Shown piece after piece: positions 38,201 through 50,370 of a stretch of DNA of 64,000 nucleotides. The position numbers were made by a program, and so were the translations under genes. A model generated the notes under the pieces. The model searched no databases, was not told the origin of the DNA, and was given only the letters and a program-made list of their open reading frames with translations. The DNA is from Persicaria tinctoria (lineage: Eukaryota; Streptophyta; Magnoliopsida; Caryophyllales; Polygonaceae): contig JBANSL010000002.1 of the NCBI GenBank assembly GCA_037127255.1, positions 9,902,001-9,966,000 on the forward strand, read 5' to 3'. Within the stretch, counting starts at the first letter, position 1; every line of letters begins with the position of its first letter.

Positions 38201-38542
38201 TCAAAGGTTAAAAAAATGGATCGTTTCAAAACATGGGGAAATAAAATAAATAATCTATGTAGACTGGTGCAGGGATTTCCCCAAAAAACAATGATTTTAC
38301 AAACCGATTGTTCAATTTTGGGGCTCAAGTGCTCAACTGATGATGTCTAGCCAAACCCACATCAGGTTATGCAGATTAAAGAATGAATCTAGAACAAGAA
38401 AACCCATTTATCAAGTCCGTACTAGACAACTAGAAGATAAGCAAACCTAAAACCCAGTACGAAAAAAAGGAAAGCCCACCTTCTTAGGCCAAGATAAGTT
38501 TCCCAAGGGCGCAGAAGCTGCAACTTGCTTTGTCACTTGTGC
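35236..38542 (-). CDS. PIF3: PIF3-like bHLH transcription factor (start codon not located)
   Basis: Eight exons fit in phase on the minus strand: 38542-38480, 38007-37979, 37813-36664, 36564-36466, 36350-36285, 36046-35981, 35894-35415 and 35325-35236, giving at least 680 residues. PIFs bind G-box DNA as dimers in the nucleus and are removed after binding light-activated phytochrome. The bHLH is clear: basic region VHNLSERRRRERINEKM with the His-Glu-Arg DNA contacts, loop LIPSGNKADKAS and helix LDEAIEYLRTLQLQVQ, split over three exons as in other PIFs. The N-terminal phyB-binding motif reads ELVWQSDQ, and the IPWMNFPI segment is PIF3-like. The C-terminus ends KRRRLASE. The first in-frame Met seen (37764) lies after the phyB motif, so the true start must be in an upstream exon I could not identify. 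The two most 5' exons (63 and 29 bp) are the least certain. Confidence 0.85.
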
Positions 38543-40395
38543 CTATTAAAGGATGAAAGCTTACAAATTTTCCTAGGATACAGAAACCTACTGCACCACG
38601 TTGCTTTAATTGCCTACTTCTATGAAACTCAACCCTCACTCCTAAGGCTTCCACCTATAACCACCACTCTCCCAACTATTGGTGGAAAAGGTTAACAAGA
38701 TCAATGTGAAATGTGATGCAGAAAACGTTCTGTGCTTGCTTGGGAAGATGGGCACCCATAAATATACCATGTAGGACGAAGCTACAACATCCAACTTATA
38801 TACAAGTATGGGCTTTAACCATGGTGAGTGTGGTCCCAAAAAGAATAACCATGGTTAACTTGATCAACAACTGATACAGTAGCAAATTCACAATTGGTTT
38901 TTATCCGACATCATTTCCCCTCCTTTCCTAAAATATCTGTTTACCACCTTATATTGTCAATCTTCCAAATTTACCGAACTCCAAGATTGCAACGAGGAGC
39001 CCATCTTAGGATTCATTTTGTGTGAGCACATATAATCTCCAAATCAACAATAAATACATACAAATATACAATTCTATAAAAGGCAAGGTCTTGTACTTTT
39101 AGTGATTATGCCATATTTAGCATTTAATCTTTTGAGAGATCTCAAAAGGTATAAACCTTTTTTCATTTGCTAACATATAATATTTGTGTATTAGTAGGGC
39201 GCTATGTATGGCTTGGCACTTGAGAGGAAAGAGAAGCAGATGCAAAGGAAAACAAGATAGATATTATTCTGGTGGGCAGATGAGTATGCCATATAAATTG
39301 TACTTTGATCCAAACTAATGCAAGTATGCAACACAAGGATTGTTAAATAAAGTAGCACATTTAGGAACCTTTTTAATCCTTAATCACAGTTGTCCCTTTC
39401 GAATGATTAGAAAATCATCATTAATCATAACACAATATCTTCTCATCTCTCTAACAAAGTAGCCAATTATTCTAAAATAAGGTATCATTAATATACGAAA
39501 TCTACCTAAGATACTTCTTTTGTTGATAAATTAGATCCTTTCAAGCTTTTGTCTACAAGAAGCCTGTTTATCAGAAGTCAGAAAAACATGTGCTGGATAA
39601 TCAAAAGTTCAAAACACATAAAAACATAAAGCTAGGGCCTTAAAAAAAATTGAGTACCCATAATTCCATAGGTACTATCCGAACAATTCAACTAATGCAT
39701 TGATCACAAAGCCAAGAAATATATACCTCACAAAAATCCATGCATTAGCTATTGACAGTAGCACTTAGGCGAGAACGGTGACATCCAAATCTGAACCTTT
39801 AGCTTTTAAAAAAGGTGCTCAGAAATCAACTCGCTAGAATATCTTTAAATTTGGGGAATATATTGTTTGAATGGCGATACAATATAGGGTCAAATTTTTT
39901 TCACAATAAAGTAGGTATAAGTGAAATATGAATGCAAGAGGTTGAAACGATTTATGATTCTATCCCTTCCTCTTGTTTTCTTCACCTATTACATATATCC
40001 CTCATCGAACTACACATGGAATGATGGAAGTATCCGTCTTTGAAAAAAGTAGGACTTAGACTCAATTCTTTTCTTTTTTATTTCATCCCTTTAAGCAGCA
40101 TATACGTAAATAAGATTTCCATTAAGCAAACCAATCGACATAACACAAAAGCAAGTTGTCTAAATCAAAGGGATTATTAGCAAATTGTAGGAAAGCAAAA
40201 ACAGCACCACTACTCAATCAGAATCATTAAACTCAACTTTATAATTCTTTTCACAGCTAGAACAATAAGAAGTTTTCAAGTTTGCAATCTAGGGAGGGAA
40301 GAACAGATTTGTATATAGATTTTATGCTATTTAAGAAGGAAAGTTGTAAAATGCGTACCATTAGAATGCACACTCTCTATCAAATTCTCTCTATA

Positions 40396-40455
40396 TATAA
40401 GGTTTGTCTGATGAATAGAAAATTCCTTCTATAAGGTTTGTCTGATGAATAGAAA
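40396..40455. repeat. 26-bp direct repeat, two copies
   Basis: TATAAGGTTTGTCTGATGAA and the following TAGAAA are identical at 40396-40421 and 40430-40455, with a period of 34 bp. Confidence 0.9.
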
Positions 40456-41970
40456 TAATTTCTGGTACACCCAAACCTGCATAATTTGTTCAAACCAAAT
40501 ATGTTTAGTTCACTAGCAGTCCAACCTTTCCAAATGCATTGGTTCAGCTTCATCCAACTGGTTGATATGTGTTTGCTAACAGACCGAACCAACCAAAGAT
40601 GACCCATAACTAAGGATGAGGAATACAGCAAAAAATGACAAGGAAAAGAACAACAATGTGCATGTTCTTAACTGTCTTGCCGTACAAAGAGACGAGTGAA
40701 CAGAACGGCCCTATAGGGAAGGGAATAGGCATATAATCCTGCACGTGGACCCACCATCGCCCAGTAAGAAATTTGAACGGTCCATGAAAGTGGGGACTTG
40801 GTATTCTCTCTGTGCTTTTGTGGCATCTAAATTAGACAGTAACCGGTGCAGACAGTGCAGTGAACTTTTATTATGCAACATAAATAAATAAAAAGAACTT
40901 TTCTTGGATTTACATGGGTTAAGAGTAGAGATATCCCAAGGGATGTTCCAGATAGGCTAGCTGCTCACACGCTCCAGCCTTGTTGTTTTTGTAGAATCAT
41001 GAGAGTTTGGTGATTATGCCACTTGGGATTGGGGGTGGGAGAGGGGCCTGCAAGCATGAACTTCACGTGATACCTATGCTCCCATGTCCACGTGGATACC
41101 CGCCTGGAATTTTCTTATTTTTTCTTATTGCACCCTTTTGTTGAGTTGAGTGTCTTATTGGTTGACAGTAACAACCGAGTCCAACCCCTATTAATGGTCC
41201 CTCTATCTCTCTAATGCTATCATATTCGCCAGGTTCATTTCCACTATCCCGCAAAGAAAATTGGTAACACCATTTTTGTCGACATATACATGTACCAAAA
41301 TAAGAGATGTCTGGATACAGTGGTTTTTTATCAAAAAAGAATCTTTTACTCTTACAATGATCAAGAATGATGTAGAAACTGATGGCTATGTCAAAGGAAA
41401 AGTATTATTCACAAGAGTTGCACTCAATGAAAAATGAAAAGGAGGGTTCAGATACAGACAAAGAAAGTGCACAGGAACTCAATAAGACGCCTAGTTTTAT
41501 TAAGGTCTATTTCTCCTTTTTCAACAAGTCACCAACTATCCAATTCGTTTTTAGTTGTGTGGTTGGATACTTGGATTATTCGTGATGATCCACGACTTAA
41601 TGTAAGCAGGCTAATCTTTCCAGCTCTCCCTTCATTGTCACATTCAAGGGCCCGTTGTGAAATTTCGGGGTGAAAACGTCAAATAGAGAAAGATTTGATA
41701 GCGGATAGGGTTTGAGATTACTTTGGTGGATAAAAAGTTATAATCCTAAGAAATCTAATTATAATGCAACTAACCCGTAAAGATGTTGTACCTCACTCGC
41801 TAGATCTAGGCCTGTTTATTAGTCTGCAACGATTATTATGAGGATGAGTTCCATACAATTAATTCATTCTTTCTTTCATTTTTATTGATCGACTACCCAA
41901 TGATAGAAGCCAATCCAGAATATTTTTGTTTTGATTGATCAGCTGTTATATCTCCCATAGTCCCATGAAT

Positions 41971-42110
41971 GATGCATACTTGAAAGTCTGATGAATAAAC
42001 ACAACCGTATATGTATAAACAAATAATCCAAGCAGATCTAAATGCATATTAGAAAGCCTAATGAATAAACACAATTGTGCATGTATAAACAAATGATCCA
42101 AGCAGAGCCA
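41971..42110. repeat. 70-bp imperfect tandem duplication
   Basis: The two units align throughout, including ATGAATAAACACAA, ATGTATAAACAAAT and ATCCAAGCAGA, with scattered substitutions. Confidence 0.85.
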
Positions 42111-43677
42111 AAAAAAATTCAGGCCGGAATTATGCTTTCTTTATATCTATTCAGTAGTAGCGTCAAAATGTTGCAAGTTCGCAATACCATACAGCTAGAA
42201 CAGCATATATGTTTAGATCACAAGAGATAAGCACCAAAATGAGAAGGGGAAAAGAAGGCATCATAAAGACATAAAATTTTGAAAAAGACCTGTCAAAATG
42301 TGAAAAACTTGAAATTCGGTAACACGAGATATTTCAAACTAATAGGTTGAGGAGATTTCTAAAGGATAATTGAAGTAGGGGTAAGTGAAGTGGGGCTGAC
42401 CTTATTTGAATGGCTACTTCACCATATAGCATTTTCCCATCCACACTCTCTGAAAATATCATGTTGCTGGTTTCTGCAAACCTTCACATGTCCACTAGAT
42501 GTAACTAGCATGGGCCTGAAAATTTAGTGCTATGTGTACTATGATAAATTGATAATGTTAAAAACTGTAATCAAAATCTATTCTCAACATACACACCATT
42601 TGTCCCTCTGTGTTTCTTTACGGCTTTGCCCCTACATGGGTTGCCAAGGTCATTTGGTCTGGAAATCAAATTTGGTTCCATGTAATATTTTGCTGCATGA
42701 CACTGGTTACATAGGAAAAAAAATATTATACAATGAATTGGTTACCCTGACAAAATTTTGCACGTATGAGACCATGAAGGTTGATCTTACATATGAATCT
42801 AATTATAGCTAGGGTAGGATGCATACAAATGAGCAAAATTTAAAGCGAATCACAAGTGCAGGATGTATAATACTAGCTCTTGCATCCTGGTTCATATATA
42901 TAAGTGGATGGACCCTTTGCTAAGATGCAGGAGCTATAAAACATATGAAATGAGAAGCATAGCACATGAAAGTCAAATGTACAAGTATTTTCATCTTGGT
43001 ATCTCTATTGCCACTTTGGTGTGCATCTGGTATAAATAACGCACCTATTTAAATGCATTGCAGATACATGAAAATCATGTATGATCTAGAACCTGATAAG
43101 TGTCTTGACTGGTAAGAGGGTTCCCAACTACATGAAGCCATGGACAAGAAAACTCAGGTTAGCCAATACAATTAGCAAAATTCTAAGGAAATGGGAACAG
43201 TCTTTTCAAATCAGTAATTTAGCCTGACAGATTGCAATGTGTAAAATGAAAGAAATGAAGGTAGAACATCACATGAAAGCAATTTCAACCCACTAGTTCC
43301 TTAATTTGACATGATTCCATTTCCATCGTATATCAGATTTTGGAACATGTATATCTGATCATTCACCATATTTCTACCTACATAAACAATTTCTAAAATT
43401 ATTTGGTCAAGCTAAACAATATGAAATGAGAAACATAGCACTTGTTTCATCCAAAATCTCACTGGATCAGTACCAAAGATGGGTTAAAGCCCAATGATAA
43501 CGTTACTTCTTCCCAGCCCATAGCTCTCATACTGAGGATTTTCTAGGCACCCCGACCATTCCAGTCCAAGCAAAGTTCTCTCAGACATTCCATCAAACAC
43601 CTTATCGAGGAGAACCCACTGAAGAACTTGAGCATATAATATTACAGATCATAACCAAATTATCAAACAACACGTAC

Positions 43678-44160
43678 CTAACAACAAACATCATCCTCAA
43701 TCCAAAGCGTGAGCCGGCAAATGCAAGCGAAGGTGAAAAGATTAGATTAAAGACGCAAAACTCAGAACACGTCGTTTGGTTAGAACCTGCCTGGGGTTCC
43801 CAATTCCACTGAAAGAGGAGACAACTGATTAATTAGCGCGGTTGTCGCGATCGGAAGTAGCCGAGCGACCAATCGCACGGGGAGTTGAAGAGAAAAGGTG
43901 AAGGCTGGGTAGGCATTGACGATGACTTGTCCCGTAAACATGAATCACGAGTTTGATTACCTTCCGCGCTGATCGATGAGCAGAAATTAGAGATCATCGT
44001 TGAAACTTGAGAGGAGATGGAGTTACCGTCAAAGCGAGGACCAAATCCGATGAAAATCGGAAACGAAGCTCGAATCACTTCAACGTTCTAGATAAATCGA
44101 GGCTGAATTGCTGAAAGTATAAGAGAGATGATCTTTTTGAACCACATTGCTCGAAGATGG
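43678..44160 (-). other. Candidate 5' untranslated exons of a minus-strand gene
   Basis: On the minus strand a first exon could end GCGGAAG at 43961 before a GTAATC donor. An intron of about 150 bp ends CCTCTTTCAG, and a second exon 43808-43678 ends TTGTTAG before GTACGTG. Short ATG frames here do not continue into the PIF coding frame, so they would be upstream ORFs. The only minus-strand coding found downstream is the PIF gene, hence the proposed link. Confidence 0.4.
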
Positions 44161-44163
44161 GAT

Positions 44164-44314
44164 TTAGGGTTTTGAAATCGCAAGAATCTAAGGCAGAGAG
44201 GATTTATTTCCCGCCACCAACGCGACGGTGTGAGAGAAAAGAGTATTGGGCCTCAATAGTCATGATGGGCCGCTTAAGCCCATTCTTAATCCGGCCCACA
44301 TGTGAAGATGGGCC
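44164..44314 (-). promoter_or_regulatory. Site II/telo-box promoter cluster
   Basis: A telo-box AAACCCTAA (minus, 44172-44164), an E2F-like TTTCCCGCC (44207-44215) and four TGGGCC/GGCCCA site II-type words (44247, 44266, 44293 and 44309) fall within 150 bp. This combination is characteristic of plant promoters of growth-related and housekeeping genes. Its position suggests transcription leftward into 43.7-44.1 kb. Confidence 0.5.
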
Positions 44315-44648
44315 TTTATGAATGGGACATGGTCAACGGTGGTATAACTAATCAGGGAATTTGCAGAGATGCTTGTATAATGTGTATGGTGGACTGCAGG
44401 AATTTTTCTACCATGGATGGTGGAGGAAAAAGGAAGCTAATTAATATAACAAAAAATATTCATATTTGCATAATATATTGTCATATTGATAAGATATGTC
44501 TAATTTTCGTTGTCTCTTGTTGAATGTGAAAATAGTTCGTAATTAATGAAATTCAACTCTAATGTATAAAATATATATATATATATAATTTAATGAAATA
44601 TTCATTTTATTATCAATTGGTTTTTGAAGTAGTTTAATGTAATTTATA

Positions 44649-45183
44649 CTCCCTCCGATCCAAAATAGGTGTAGTTTTAGCTCTTGACACAATTTTTAAG
44701 TAAAGTACGTATTAATTATAATTAGTTTTATACATTTTTTCTAAATCTTATCATGTACTCCCTCCGTTAATTAAAACTTGACGTTTTACTATTCACGCAC
44801 GCATTTTTAGGTGTTAAAAACTATATAAAATATTAACTTTTTTAATAATTTTTTTAAATAATATCATACTTATTACTATTAAGTATGAATTTATAAAAAC
44901 AAATTTAAAAAAAAATTAATATTTTATATAGTTTTTATCGTTCTAAAAAAGCGTGCATGAATAGTAAACGACAAGTTTTAATTAACAGAGGGAGTATTAA
45001 ATACTTACCAATTTTTTCAACCAATAAGTTAAGGGTTTGAAAGAAAAAATAGTCAAAGAAATACAACTTTCAATAACAATGTTCATTAACCAATCTATTA
45101 AATTGTATACAAAATATAAAACGACACTTATTTTGGATCGAATTCAAAAGTTTAAAACGATACTTATTTTGGACCGGATGTAG
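44649..45183. mobile_element. Stowaway-type MITE, family A (interrupted)
   Basis: The ends CTCCCTCCGATCCAAAATAG and CTACATCCGGTCCAAAATAA (right, inverted) are good inverted repeats flanked by TA (44647-44648 and 45184-45185). Near the right end the terminal word is duplicated (ACACTTATTTTGGATCG and ATACTTATTTTGGACCG). It is interrupted by the family B MITE, leaving about 300 bp of its own. Confidence 0.8.
44758..44994. mobile_element. Stowaway-type MITE, family B (nested)
   Basis: CTCCCTCCGTTAATTAAAAC and (inverted) CTCCCTCTGTTAATTAAAAC are nearly identical ends, flanked by TA (44756-44757 and 44995-44996). It lies within the family A MITE and is therefore younger. The internal sequence closely matches the copy at 27157-27396. 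Confidence 0.9.
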
Positions 45184-45720
45184 TATTAATTATTATTTAT
45201 AATTCAATTTATAACCAAGCGGTATAATAATCTACCGGAATTTATTTAGTTGTTTTACCATTAACCTACCCCAAACAAAAGGGAATCGTACAATATTCAA
45301 AGCAAACACGATCAAGTTTGACTGCCCCCTTTGCTTACCGCACTAGTGTTTGTTTACTCTTTTTTATTTGCTTGTAAATTGAGCGGAGCGTAGTGATTGC
45401 TTCACCATGATTTTCCAAGTTGGCTTACAAATTCAATCAAAAGTGGTTATTTTACATTTTATTTAATCAACAAATTCTATTTATGTGCAGTGTTTTAGAA
45501 AAAATGGGGAGATGAATCACGCGAAAGTTAATGCGGAATGAATGGGAAGGCAAATGACCAATTGGAGCTAACAAAAGGAAAGTAAAAGCGATTTTTTTTA
45601 ACAAACTAGTTAATTAATCCCTGCAATAATATATCGTACGCTTTTAATTAATTACAAAGAGAATCTAAAATTTTAAAATGGCAAAGCATGTTTAGCTAGT
45701 GGATATCAACTTCAAACTAT

Positions 45721-46026
45721 CTATTGGTGATAAAAGTTCTACTGGGGAATTGGAAATGCCCCTGGTCAATTGAGATGCTACAAGCGGATATACTGTCTGA
45801 TATTTCGTCCTTTACTCATGTTGCTATTCGTCATATTTTCAGGGAATCGAATGCTGTGGCTGACTACCTTGCGCGTAGTGTCCATATCTCCCCTGCCGAC
45901 GTTTGCTGTGAGGATGATCCAGAACTGCGAGTTCTCGTCCGGAAGGATGCGCTAAGAAGGGCCTCTGCTGCGGCCGACCCGACCTAAACTTTATCTTGCT
46001 TCAAAAAAATAAAAAATAAACAAAAA
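45721..46026 (+). mobile_element. 5'-truncated L1 LINE with 13-bp TSD
   Basis: AACTTCAAACTAT at 45708-45720 is repeated exactly at 46027-46039. The 306-bp insert encodes the end of an RVT_3 RNase H domain (HVAIRHIFRESNAVADYLAR) in one open frame to a stop at 45985-45987. It then ends in an A-rich tail, as in a classic truncated LINE insertion. Confidence 0.9.
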
Positions 46027-46039
46027 AACTTCAAACTAT

Positions 46040-48507
46040 AAGTGCATAGAAAGACGATTTTTAATTGGCAAATGATTAATTAACCAAATTAAGTAGTAAT
46101 CACGTGATTTTGATAACTCTCCCTACCTTAGCTTACATGTATAATAATACACCCCCGTATATATACTTCCTCGTTGGGTGCACTTGTTGGTTTGCAATTG
46201 GAAGTTCGATCTAACACTAATGGTGATTGTCAAGCCTTCCTGATTTAATTAATAATAATGATATATACTGATTAATAAATCACGTCACGAGTTTATCTAT
46301 GAGTTTTTTTAAATATACTTGTTCGTATTGGATTCGTTTATAATATAATTAAAGTTGAAAAGGTAAATCGAAGTAACTTTTATTTTTAAATTATAAAAGA
46401 TGTCATAAGTGAGTTTATCTCGAAAAATTTGCCCTATACGGTCTCGATGACCACCATGTTTTGCGCATTCGTAGAGTGTGATTACATTGTAATTATAACT
46501 AAATTGGGGATTAGCAACTAATTAATTAAATATTGTAAAATTTTATCAAGTTCACTATATATATAGTAGAGGCTAGTAGACTACAATGTAATAACCTAAG
46601 GTATATTTGGCAACCAAATTTGCAAGGGCTAGTTTATAAATTATGACAAAAATATAATCACCAAAATTTTAAACTATTTTATTTATAAATAATTATTTTT
46701 AAAATATAAAGAATTAGAGGAAGATATGAGTAGGAGGCAAAAAGGCTATAAATGTGCAAAGCAAACGTACATGCAGAAATGAAATCCTTCAACCCCGGCC
46801 CATAAAACCAACAGGCAAACGAAGGTATCTTTCTTTAATTTGTAAATCAAAAATGGATGGTTCTACACAAAAGCAATTGCTTTAATCCCGGTTGTCAAGC
46901 AACAACACTTAAACAACAATATTCATTAATTAGCTTTAATTGTCTAAACCTCTCCCTCCATCTTATCTTACTAATTCCTATTCCTTCATGCCTCGCATCA
47001 CTTAATTTTAATGCAATCATCGATATATCTCATGTGATATGACGATCACAGGATTCTTTGAGAAGGACATAATTCGTTTTAAAAAAAAAACATAAAAAAT
47101 TTATATGAAGGAATTTTGTTTATAAGAATCTAAAACAGATTGATAAACAGCACTTTTAATTTTTATAAATAATTGGAACAAAAATTATCAAACTCAACTC
47201 CAGTCAAAATGCTTACCCTTTATGTATTTTTGTAAAGGAAAATGGTTCAATTCATCATAGATATATGGTGTATTAAGAGGTTGATAAACGGTAAATGGAC
47301 TAACTATCATAGAAGAGAGGAATAATAAATGGCTAGAGATATCAACATACAGAGATTTAAAAAAAAAAAATTCTCCCGATCAAAATAGATACAATAAAAA
47401 AAAATGCAAGGAGCACTTGAAGATCAAATGAGCATGGAAAGATACGAGATTGTAGAAACTACCACAATGTCAGCCAGAGATCAGAATAACCTCGCACATA
47501 TTCGAGCCAATGTGGATATATATGTTACATTGTTACACGACATTCCTCTCGACTAGATAAATTAAGAAATCTTAAAGAAACACGAACACACCCACGATCA
47601 CCAATTGTTATTTTTTACTCTTTAAAAAGTTTTTTTTTAAAAAAAACTCTTAAGACCATCGGTAAACAGGTAATGCATATTCTTCAAATTTTTTTGCTTT
47701 AACTCCAACTGCTTCACCATTTCAAAGATTTGGAGAATCATTTAGTTTGGAGAATATTGCAGATTTAGGAAACCCTCCTCTGATTTTTCTGTTGCTTGTC
47801 CATTTTGAAGAATGCGAATTGAACCAAAATATACCCCAAAATTATAAAAGAAAAAAAAAGCTCTCAAAATTCCCAAAATAGAGCAACCGTTGGAGATGCT
47901 CTAATAATTCTTTTTTCCGAGGGGTGGCCCCCACTATATTATGCTAATATCAGTCTTTCTAGTTTATACTTTAAGGACATAGGTTGAAAATTATATTGAG
48001 AATTTTTCTTTTATTGACGTAAAGGTGGACTATAGCTAGCCTTATAATTTTATTAATTAAGAAGTAACAATCAAATTGTTTTGGTACATGAAATGTTTAA
48101 CCTATGTCTCAATGGTATAGAATATAGATTAGAAAATGTGTGATAATATATTATAGTAGTATACATATAACATATATGTTGATTTGTTTGTATGTTTATC
48201 TAGAATGCAGGGGAAAGGTGGATGTGCGGGGAATTTCAGTACACTTTGATGTAATTTATTTAAAATATATAGATAGGGGCGAGAGCCTAAACATGCGATC
48301 GCATATTGTAAATATTATATATGTGGGAATTTGGACATACACGCCCTTCCTTGGAATTTCATCATTAGGGTTTGATATGTTTGAATCTCCATCATATCGT
48401 GTGAACACATACATATATTATTTACACTTTATATATCCCTGCATTTTATATTATCCAGTATATTGCATCTTTTTCATTTATTAATTAAAGATAACGATGG
48501 AAAATAG
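46040..48507. other. AT-rich intergenic stretch, no gene seen
   Basis: The open frame at 48140-48484 is dominated by Tyr/Ile codons of AT-rich DNA and has no domain. No element ends were identified. Confidence 0.5.
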
Positions 48508-49975
48508 TACAACAACAAGTTCAGTATGTCCCGCTCATTGCCCCGACTAGGTTGAGAGGGTGTTTCCTAGTGACCCAAATAACAAGACAACAAAGAAATA
48601 TGATAACACGTCTCCAACAACCGTAAATCAAAAAATAAAAGAAAGAAAACGATGAGAAGAATGTGCATAAGAAAGTTGTGCTAGAAGGGAAGGGAGGCAT
48701 GATGCGATAAACGTTGCACACGACTAGTGTTCGTCAACCCGGATAACACTCTTCCACTGCATCCTATCACATTTCATCTCCTCAGTAAGTCCCAACGCGC
48801 GCGGTCAGGTCATGTCTAATCATTTCACCTCAACTCTTCTTTGGGTGCCCTCTGCCCCGACGAATGTCTTCGATAGTCAAGTTGTCACATCTTCGCACCG
48901 GCGCACTTGAATCTCTCCTCTGCACATGTCTATACCATCGTAGTCTCGATTCCCGTAGCTTAGCCTGAATACTAGTCACTCCCATCATTTCTCGGATAGT
49001 CTCGTTTCTGATTCTGTCGCGCAAGGACAAACCACATATCCACTCGAGCATCCTCATCTCAGCCACCGCGAGTTTCTTTTCCTGTGCCTTAGTTGTCGCC
49101 CAACACTCTGCCACATATAATAAATCCGGTCTCACCACCACTCTGTAGAATTTACCCTTGAGCTCGAGTGGAACTTTTTTGTCACACAAGACTCCTGACG
49201 CAACCCTCCATTTCTGCCAGCCTACTTGAATCTGATGCTTGACATCAATGTCTACACCTCCATCACTCTGCATCACAGATCCCAGATATTTGAAACTATC
49301 TTTCTTCGGTACAAAGTCCCCACCCATGCTGACATCCCCGTCTTCTTCTTCCTCTCCGCCCAACCTAAACACCACGTACTCTGTCTTCGTCCTGCTCATT
49401 CGAAAACCTTTTTGCTCAAGCTTATCTTTCCATAGATCCAACTTGTTGCTAACCCCAACTCTCATCTCATCCACCAAAACAACGTCATTCGCAAATAGCA
49501 TGCACCACGGGATCCCACCCTGGATACTACTCGACACCACATCCATGGCTACTGTAAAGAGAAACGGGCTCAAAGCCGAGCCTTGGTGCAAACCCACTTG
49601 TACCGCAAAGTACTCATCAGGGTCCCCATCGTGTCAGTACACACTAGTCTGTGAGCCATCATACATATCCTGACAACTCTTATGTAAGTTTCTAGGACCC
49701 CTTTAGCTCCCAAGCATTCTCATATAAGATCTCTTGGCACTCTATCGTATGCCTTCTCCAAATCAATGAAAATCATATGCAGATTTCTCTTCTGTTCCCT
49801 ATATTTCTCCACCAAGCGCCTCATCAAATGGATATAACCTCTGTAGTTGACCTTCCTGACATAAAACCAAACTGGTTCTCGAATATGCTAACCAAACTCC
49901 TCAGCTGACGTCATTCAATAACTCTCTCCCAGATCTTCATCGTGTGGCTAAGGAGTTTAATTCCCCTATGACCTA
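48508..49975 (-). pseudogene. RTE-type LINE reverse transcriptase, inactive
   Basis: The minus strand encodes the C-terminal half of an RTE-clade reverse transcriptase. Upstream fragments ([19 protein letters not shown], about 49790-49720) are separated by stops and frame changes. A 255-codon open frame (49597-48830) then carries GLHQGSALSPFLF, the catalytic box and the conserved C-terminal ELKGKFYRVVVRPDLLY and RLRWYRHVQRR. The catalytic box reads LFANDVVLVDE where the family has FADD, a loss of one metal-binding Asp. The 3' untranslated part ends in a short (TTG)-type tail at about 48520-48508, typical of RTE. The 5' part of the element is missing. Confidence 0.85.
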
Positions 49976-50370
49976 TTTTATTACTTAAAAGCATGCATAA
50001 TTTTGGTATATACGTACGCGCGTACGTATCCCTAACCTGTATACCAAATACAACTTTGAAAATAATTTGAAAACCTAGTATAAACTCTCAAGTCTGCAAA
50101 AGGCAATTTAAAGATTGCAAATACTTGTGAGATGGGAGAAGAAATATTTTTTTAAATTGTGTACATATAGTGCTCAAAATTTATGTGTCCTCTCTTTCTA
50201 CTTCTTTATTTGTTTATTTTTAAATGAAAAATGAAAACCATTGCGAAATTAATTAATATAATGGTAAAGAACGTCGGATAGAACGTTGTTGATTAGCGAA
50301 ATTGTCATATTGCTCAAAGACCAACAAATAATCAGGTCGATCGGGGAAGACTATATAGTAATGTTGGATT

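Larger units (their letters stand above)
38543..43677. other. Probable leader introns or promoter of the PIF gene; no coding seen
   Basis: About 5 kb has no supportable coding frame. CACGTG G-boxes lie at 40742-40747, 41064-41069 and 41089-41094. A 26-bp direct repeat (40396-40421, 40430-40455) and a 70-bp tandem duplication (41971-42040, 42041-42110) are present. If the exons at 43.7-44.1 kb belong to the PIF transcript this is intron; otherwise it is intergenic. Confidence 0.4.
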